Below are positions 6,304-9,760 of a stretch of 9,760 nucleotides of DNA, piece by piece. How positions within the stretch are numbered: the stretch's first letter is position 1; each line of letters begins with the position of its first letter. Position numbers and translations under genes: made by a program. The notes under the pieces were generated by a model that was given only the letters and a program-made list of their open reading frames with translations, was not told the DNA's origin and searched no databases. Source of the DNA: JANQLU01 sp964434955 (GTDB lineage Bacteria; Planctomycetota; Planctomycetia; Pirellulales; Pirellulaceae); NCBI GenBank assembly GCA_964434955.1, contig CAYSXI010000196.1, forward strand, positions 1 to 9,760. The letters are read 5' to 3'.

Positions 6304-6658
6304 TGGACTTTGTGAAATTTTTCTCAATGTCCGCGCAAGTTTTTTGAAAACATAAAGTTACAGAGATTTTAGGCAGCTCAAAAGGCCTGCCTAGTCCTTT
6401 TGGGGCAGCTTGTTTTGTATGCAGCAACACGTTCGCGTTGAATCTCGCAAATCGCCTCAAACTTTTATCCGGAATTTGTTGTAAGTGCATGTTTTTTAGG
6501 GACTTATGGCGATGGTTTACGCGTCAAAACCGGCTTGAAAATTTGCAATTTCGGGATTTTCAGGTAGTATCGGTTTTGCGAGATCAGAAGAGGGTATTCA
6601 CCCAAGGCATTCCGCCCTTCGCCTTTGGACCTTGATTCTTTTTGAGCGTCGCCGTCCG
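6304..6658. other. Intergenic region without a convincing gene
   Basis: A stretch between the divergent atp promoter and the DUF4912 gene, apparently richer in A and T than the flanking genes. Small open frames exist (for example from ATG 6489 to 6635, 48 codons) but have no ribosome site or recognisable family. It contains the overlapping inverted repeats at 6370-6404, a weak plus-strand promoter-like pair TTGCAA (6543-6548) and TAGTAT (6565-6570) with 16 bases between, and short repeats such as TGAAAAT/ATTTTCA at 6536-6562. A small RNA cannot be excluded. Confidence 0.5.
6370..6404. promoter_or_regulatory. Two overlapping, mutually exclusive inverted repeats
   Basis: TAGGCAG (6370-6376) pairs with CTGCCTA (6387-6393). 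CAAAAGG (6379-6385), in the loop of that stem, pairs instead with CCTTTTG (6396-6402), and the second stem extends to 6377/6404 with one G-T pair. The arms interleave, so both stems cannot form at once. The element lies about 65 bases upstream of the atp -35 box, outside the predicted atp transcript. Confidence 0.45.
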
Positions 6659-6683
6659 TAAGTTGTTAGGAGAGAACAACTTA
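6659..6683. promoter_or_regulatory. 9-bp inverted repeat with AGGAGAG loop
   Basis: TAAGTTGTT (6659-6667) and AACAACTTA (6675-6683) are perfect complements around the 7-base loop AGGAGAG. The stem is A/T-rich and followed by TCTTTTATTG, which resembles a weak terminator tail, but no gene ends here on the plus strand. It lies just upstream of the candidate promoter of the DUF4912 gene, so an operator is the simplest reading. Confidence 0.5.
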
Positions 6684-6690
6684 TCTTTTA

Positions 6691-6720
6691 TTGATGCTCT
6701 GCGCGCGATCGGGATATCTT
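6691..6720 (+). promoter_or_regulatory. Candidate promoter for the DUF4912 gene
   Basis: TTGATG (6691-6696) and TATCTT (6715-6720) are 18 bases apart, each four of six to consensus. A start near 6727-6730 leaves a leader of about 55 bases that contains the GGGAGG site. It is a modest match and no stronger plus-strand pair was seen closer to the gene. Confidence 0.35.
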
Positions 6721-6769
6721 GCGCCGGGAAAAACATTCGCGGAAAGCGTGGAAAGCGCTGAGAGGCCGC

Positions 6770-6775
6770 GGGAGG
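6770..6775 (+). promoter_or_regulatory. Ribosome site GGGAGG that decides the DUF4912 start
   Basis: GGGAGG is a strong Shine-Dalgarno. It is 9 bases before TTG 6785 and 12 before TTG 6788, but lies downstream of the longest possible start, TTG 6719. It therefore favours the shorter protein, which also begins where similarity to the Rho-N fold begins. Confidence 0.65.
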
Positions 6776-6784
6776 CATTTGGTT

Positions 6785-7987
6785 TTGTTGACGGCAGAAA
6801 AACTTCGTTCTCAGACTTCCAAAGACTTGGCTCAAATGGCCAAGAAGAAGGGCGTTCAGGGCTGGCATTCCATGCGGAAGGAACAGCTCGTAAAAGCTTT
6901 GCTCAAACTGGCGAAAAAGAAGGCTGAGAAAAAAACGGCCGCCAATGGCCGCGCCGCCAATGGCCGCGCCACCAATGGACGCGCCGAAAATGGACGCGCC
7001 GAAAATGGACGCGCAGGCAATGGCCGGGCTGTGAAAAACGGTACCGCAAAGACGGCCAAAGTTGCCAAGAACGGTCGAATCTCGGCCAAGGCCAAACCGG
7101 CGGGCAACCCACGCTTGGCTCAGCAAATTCGACGCGAGAGAATGAAACTCGAGTCGATGAAAAGCCTTTCGAACGGAAAAAATCAGCCGCCCGAAAAGGA
7201 TCGAATCATTTTGATCGTCCGGGATTCCTATTGGGTACAAGCTTATTGGGAAATCACTTCGGCTTCGATTCGGCGAGCCAAAGTTGCGATGGGCCCGCAT
7301 TGGCACAACGCCAAGCCGATTCTGCGAGTCACCGAATCGGCCTCCGACGAATCGAATAATACAGTCGACCAAATCGTACGCGAAATTCAGATTCACGGTG
7401 GCGTTAACAACTGGTTCATTGAAGTTCCGGAGCCGCCGAAGACGTATCGAGTCGCAATTGGCTATTTGGGTGACAATGGTCGCTTCCACATGATTGCCAA
7501 GAGCCATGAAGTTTCGACGCCGGTTCCAGGCGCCAACGAGTCGTTTGACCTGAGTTGGGCCGACATCGAATCGAACTATGAAAAGGTTTATTCGCAAAGC
7601 AGTTCGGCGACGGGGCCGGAAGAATCATCCGACCTTCGCGATGTCTTCGAAGAAAAACTTCGCCGTCCCATGACAACATCCTTGTTTGCTCAGTTCACTG
7701 GCCCCAATGGGCAGATTGTCAACAACCTGGATTTTTCCGTTGACGTGGAAATGGTTGTGTATGGAAAAGCAACGCCGGGCTCAAGTATTTCGCTGGCCGG
7801 CGAGCCGGTTCGGACGGACTCCGATGGCACCTTTGCGATCCGAATGCCGATGCCGGACCGACGTCAGGTGATTCCGATTGTGGCCGCCAGTCGAGATGGT
7901 TGTCAGCAACGCACAACGGTTTTGGCAATCGAGCGGAACACCAAAGAAATGGAACCTGTCAACGTCGAACAAGAAGATCAAGGATGA
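6785..7987 (+). CDS. DUF4912 protein with Rho-N/SAP-like N-terminus and NGRA repeats
   Basis: A soluble protein of about 400 residues, function unknown. Residues ~3-45 (starting TAEKLRSQTSKDLAQMAKK and then GWHSMRKEQLVKAL) look like a Rho N-terminal or SAP-type helical module, often nucleic-acid binding. A basic, low-complexity linker follows with six NGRA-type pentads (54-82) and Lys/Ala-rich sequence. The DUF4912 domain spans about 135-240, marked by LIVRDSYWVQAYWEI (RDSYW at 146-150) and a closing FIEVPEPPKTYRVAIGY. A C-terminal Ig-like strand region (about 318-385) has KATPGSSISLAGEPVRTDSDGTF split by turns. The start is one of the TTG codons 6785 or 6788 behind GGGAGG; an open frame from TTG 6719 would add an Arg/Lys-rich stretch. 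An intrinsic terminator follows the stop. No membrane segment or signal peptide is seen. Confidence 0.82.
   Translation: MLTAEKLRSQTSKDLAQMAKKKGVQGWHSMRKEQLVKALLKLAKKKAEKKTAANGRAANGRATNGRAENGRAENGRAGNGRAVKNGTAKTAKVAKNGRISAKAKPAGNPRLAQQIRRERMKLESMKSLSNGKNQPPEKDRIILIVRDSYWVQAYWEITSASIRRAKVAMGPHWHNAKPILRVTESASDESNNTVDQIVREIQIHGGVNNWFIEVPEPPKTYRVAIGYLGDNGRFHMIAKSHEVSTPVPGANESFDLSWADIESNYEKVYSQSSSATGPEESSDLRDVFEEKLRRPMTTSLFAQFTGPNGQIVNNLDFSVDVEMVVYGKATPGSSISLAGEPVRTDSDGTFAIRMPMPDRRQVIPIVAASRDGCQQRTTVLAIERNTKEMEPVNVEQEDQG
6944..7033 (+). repeat. 15-bp tandem repeat (six units) encoding NGRA pentads
   Basis: Six head-to-tail units start with AATGG(A/C)CG and encode NGRAA, NGRAT, NGRAE, NGRAE, NGRAG, NGRAV. 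The third and fourth units are identical, and the others differ at one to several positions, most in the last codon and the last unit. The period is in frame and the product is a flexible basic linker between the Rho-N-like and DUF4912 domains. Confidence 0.9.
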
Positions 7988-8035
7988 CCCCGATGACGCG
8001 GTGAATTCGCGTTATCGCCTAAGTCATGTCCTCCG

Positions 8036-8069
8036 AAGAGCCGTCCCTTGGGATGGCTCTTTTCGTTTT
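8036..8069 (+). terminator. Intrinsic terminator after the DUF4912 gene
   Basis: AAGAGCCGTCC (8036-8046) pairs with GGATGGCTCTT (8051-8061), 11 pairs including one G-U, around a CTTG tetraloop, and TTCGTTTT follows. This is a classic rho-independent terminator 48 bases after the stop. It separates the DUF4912 transcript from the ABC-F gene, which should have its own promoter or depend on read-through. Confidence 0.88.
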
Positions 8070-8070
8070 G

Positions 8071-8122
8071 CCAGGCCTGGAATAGATTGCAGGGCACTGG
8101 ATTGCCCTTCAAAAATAGTTCC
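8071..8122 (+). promoter_or_regulatory. Structured leader of the ABC-F gene
   Basis: Between the terminator and the ABC-F ATG are a perfect 10-bp palindrome CCAGGCCTGG (8071-8080) and a hairpin AGGGCA-CTGGAT-TGCCCT (8091-8108) that ends 14 bases before the ATG. No clear Shine-Dalgarno and no convincing -10/-35 pair were found. It may act as an operator or leader structure; this is weak evidence. Confidence 0.35.
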
Positions 8123-9760
8123 ATGATTCTGCTCTCGGTACAAAACGTCAGTAAGTATTTTTCCAGCGACCCCGTGCTGGACCGAGTCAGCTTTGACATT
8201 CGTTCTGGCGAACATGTCTGCCTGGTGGGTCCCAATGGCGCTGGCAAGTCGACTTTGCTTTCTTTGATTTCTCGCAAGCTGGACCCGGACCGCGGTCAAA
8301 TCGAACGTGGTAAATCCGTGTCGATTGGAATCCTGGAGCAACGTCCGGACTTTGGGCCCGAGGAAACCGTTTGGGATATTGCGCTTCGAGCGATGCATGA
8401 GTTGCTGGAACTCGGCAAGCAATCCGAATCGATCGCGACACAGATGGGCGAATCGTCAGATCCCAGGGAGCTTGAGAAGCTAGGGGCACAGTTCGACCGA
8501 ATTCAAACCGAGTTAAACAATCGCGGCGGATTCAATTTTGATCACAAAATCAAATCGGTATTGAGCGGCCTGGGCTTTGAGGAAGAGCAGTTCAAGAAAC
8601 CGGTCGTTCAATTGAGTGGCGGCCAGCAGAATCGCCTTTTGCTCGCGCAGCTTTTGTTGGCCGAACCCGATTTGATGATGTTGGATGAGCCTTCCAACCA
8701 CCTCGACATTCAAGCCACGGAATGGCTGGAGGAATTTCTTGCCAATTCAAAACAGGCATTCCTTTTGGTGAGTCACGACCGACTTTTTATCGATCGAGTC
8801 GCCAAGAAAACGCTGGAGTTGGTCAACGGTTCGATCGACGTTTATCCGGGCAATTACTCGAAATACAAAACGCTCAAAGCCGAACGTCTCGAAGTTCAAA
8901 GACGAACCTACGAGAAGCAGCAGGAAGAAATCGCAAAACTGGAAGACTTCGTTCGCAAGCACCATCACGGTCAGAAGCATGCTCAGGCCGAAGATCGCCG
9001 CAAGAAACTCGAGCGAATCGAGCTCGTTGATTTGCCACGTGAAATTCGAACCCCGACAATGCACTTTCCTCCCTGTGATCGTAGTGGTGACATTGTGCTC
9101 CGGGCGGAAAAAATTGCCAAAGGTTTTGATGCTCCGCTTTTCGAGCAACTGACGTTCCAAATCGAACGTGGCGAGCGATGGGGGATCATGGGCGCCAATG
9201 GCTGTGGGAAGACCACGCTGCTGAGGACTTTGTTGGGGCAGTTGGATTTGGATGACGGTGAAGTCAAGAATGGGACCGGAGTCAAGATTGCTTACTTTGA
9301 TCAGCATTTGAAATGCGTCGGCGATCAGGATCTTGCGGAAGACGCAATTCGACCTTCCCATAAAGAATTCACGTTGACCGAAAGGCGGGACATGCTCGCC
9401 CGCTTCGGTGTGACCGGTGATACCGCCGCGCAAAAAGTGGCCAGCCTGAGCGGAGGTGAGCGAAACCGCGTGGCCCTGGCCGCACTGGCTTCCCAGGACG
9501 CCAACTTCTTGATTCTCGATGAGCCGACCAACCACCTCGATCTGTGGGCGCGAGATGCCCTGGAGGCCGCTTTACGCAAGTTCGATGGCACGTTGTTGCT
9601 TGTAAGTCACGATCGCTACTTTTTGAACGAAGTTTGCGATCACCTTCTGGTTGTCACTCCGGGGCAAGTTCAAGTGATCGACGGCAATTACGAAACCTAC
9701 CGGATGTTAAATCAGGGTTCCGTGAAACCGTTGGTGGCGGAACCCAAAAAAAAGAAAAAA
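8123..9760 (+). CDS. ABC-F family ATPase (two nucleotide-binding domains), C-terminus cut off
   Basis: A cytoplasmic ABC protein without membrane domains, of the ABC-F type that binds ribosomes and acts in translation or antibiotic resistance. It reads open for 546 codons from ATG 8123 to the window end, with no stop. The first domain has Walker A GPNGAGKST (36-44), signature LSGGQ (164-168), Walker B with catalytic Glu (LDEPSNHLD, E189) and switch His in SHDR (218). A charged helical linker (about 250-305) has KHHHGQKHAQAEDRRKKLE. The second domain has GANGCGKTT (357-365), LSGGE (442-446) and LDEPTNHLD (E467). Both catalytic Glu are kept, so it should be active. The linker recalls YheS/YdiF-type members rather than EttA, but subtype is uncertain. 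A Lys-rich tail begins at the edge. Upstream TTG 8102 is a less likely start. Confidence 0.95.
   Translation, partial: MILLSVQNVSKYFSSDPVLDRVSFDIRSGEHVCLVGPNGAGKSTLLSLISRKLDPDRGQIERGKSVSIGILEQRPDFGPEETVWDIALRAMHELLELGKQSESIATQMGESSDPRELEKLGAQFDRIQTELNNRGGFNFDHKIKSVLSGLGFEEEQFKKPVVQLSGGQQNRLLLAQLLLAEPDLMMLDEPSNHLDIQATEWLEEFLANSKQAFLLVSHDRLFIDRVAKKTLELVNGSIDVYPGNYSKYKTLKAERLEVQRRTYEKQQEEIAKLEDFVRKHHHGQKHAQAEDRRKKLERIELVDLPREIRTPTMHFPPCDRSGDIVLRAEKIAKGFDAPLFEQLTFQIERGERWGIMGANGCGKTTLLRTLLGQLDLDDGEVKNGTGVKIAYFDQHLKCVGDQDLAEDAIRPSHKEFTLTERRDMLARFGVTGDTAAQKVASLSGGERNRVALAALASQDANFLILDEPTNHLDLWARDALEAALRKFDGTLLLVSHDRYFLNEVCDHLLVVTPGQVQVIDGNYETYRMLNQGSVKPLVAEPKKKKK

Noticed and set aside
6489..6635. 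48-codon small plus-strand open frame
   Set aside because: No Shine-Dalgarno, no recognisable motif, and crosses short dyads in the intergenic region.
6719..6784. Longer N-terminus for the DUF4912 protein from TTG 6719
   Set aside because: It overlaps the candidate -10 box and precedes the strong GGGAGG site; the added stretch is Arg/Lys-rich without domain similarity.
6584..7597. 337-codon minus-strand open frame opposite the DUF4912 gene
   Set aside because: Its repeats (such as GAAIGGAAIGG) are the antisense of the NGRA repeats, and the plus-strand frame has recognisable domains and a terminator.
8747..9535. 262-codon minus-strand open frame opposite the ABC-F gene
   Set aside because: It lies over the Walker and signature motifs of a clear ABC-F protein; shadow frame.

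Overview
The window carries most of an F-type (F1Fo) ATP synthase operon on the minus strand, then two plus-strand genes on the other side of a roughly 600-base intergenic region. Most genes match well-known families. The Fo gene order i-a-c-b-delta-alpha-gamma and the DUF4912 protein with a Rho-N/SAP-like N-terminus suggest a Planctomycetota member (Pirellulales-like). That assignment rests on recall of family style, not on a search, and is moderate at best.

Layout. Minus strand, read from 6303 down to 1: a sigma70-like promoter (TTGACC-17-TAGATT), a leader hairpin, an AtpZ-like two-helix protein, an AtpI-like four-helix protein, subunit a (atpB) with a long Asp/His/Lys-rich N-terminal tail built from tandem repeats, subunit c (atpE) with a signal-peptide-like leader, subunit b (atpF), delta (atpH), alpha (atpA), a small DUF4870 membrane protein, and the first 97 codons of gamma (atpG), cut by the window edge. 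Beta and epsilon (atpD, atpC) would be expected beyond position 1. Gaps between genes are 6 to 64 bases, consistent with one transcript.

Positions 6183-6784 hold no convincing gene. They hold the atp promoter and leader, two mutually exclusive inverted repeats (6370-6404), a 9-bp inverted repeat with AGGAGAG in its loop (6659-6683), and a weak candidate promoter for the next gene. Plus strand: a DUF4912 protein with a Rho-N-like N-terminus and NGRA pentapeptide repeats, a strong intrinsic terminator (8036-8069), and an ABC-F ATPase that runs off the right edge.

How they work together. The minus-strand genes encode a proton-coupled ATP synthase. Subunit c lacks the Gln and Ser of the sodium site, and subunit a has the essential Arg with a swapped His/Glu pair. 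The unusual part is the outer face of Fo: subunits a, b and c all have N-terminal additions on the side from which protons enter. The tail on subunit a is extreme, about 120 residues that are mostly Asp, His, Lys and Gly. With a DUF4870 gene placed between alpha and gamma, this is the most distinctive signal in the window. No unknown multi-gene defence or mobile system was seen.
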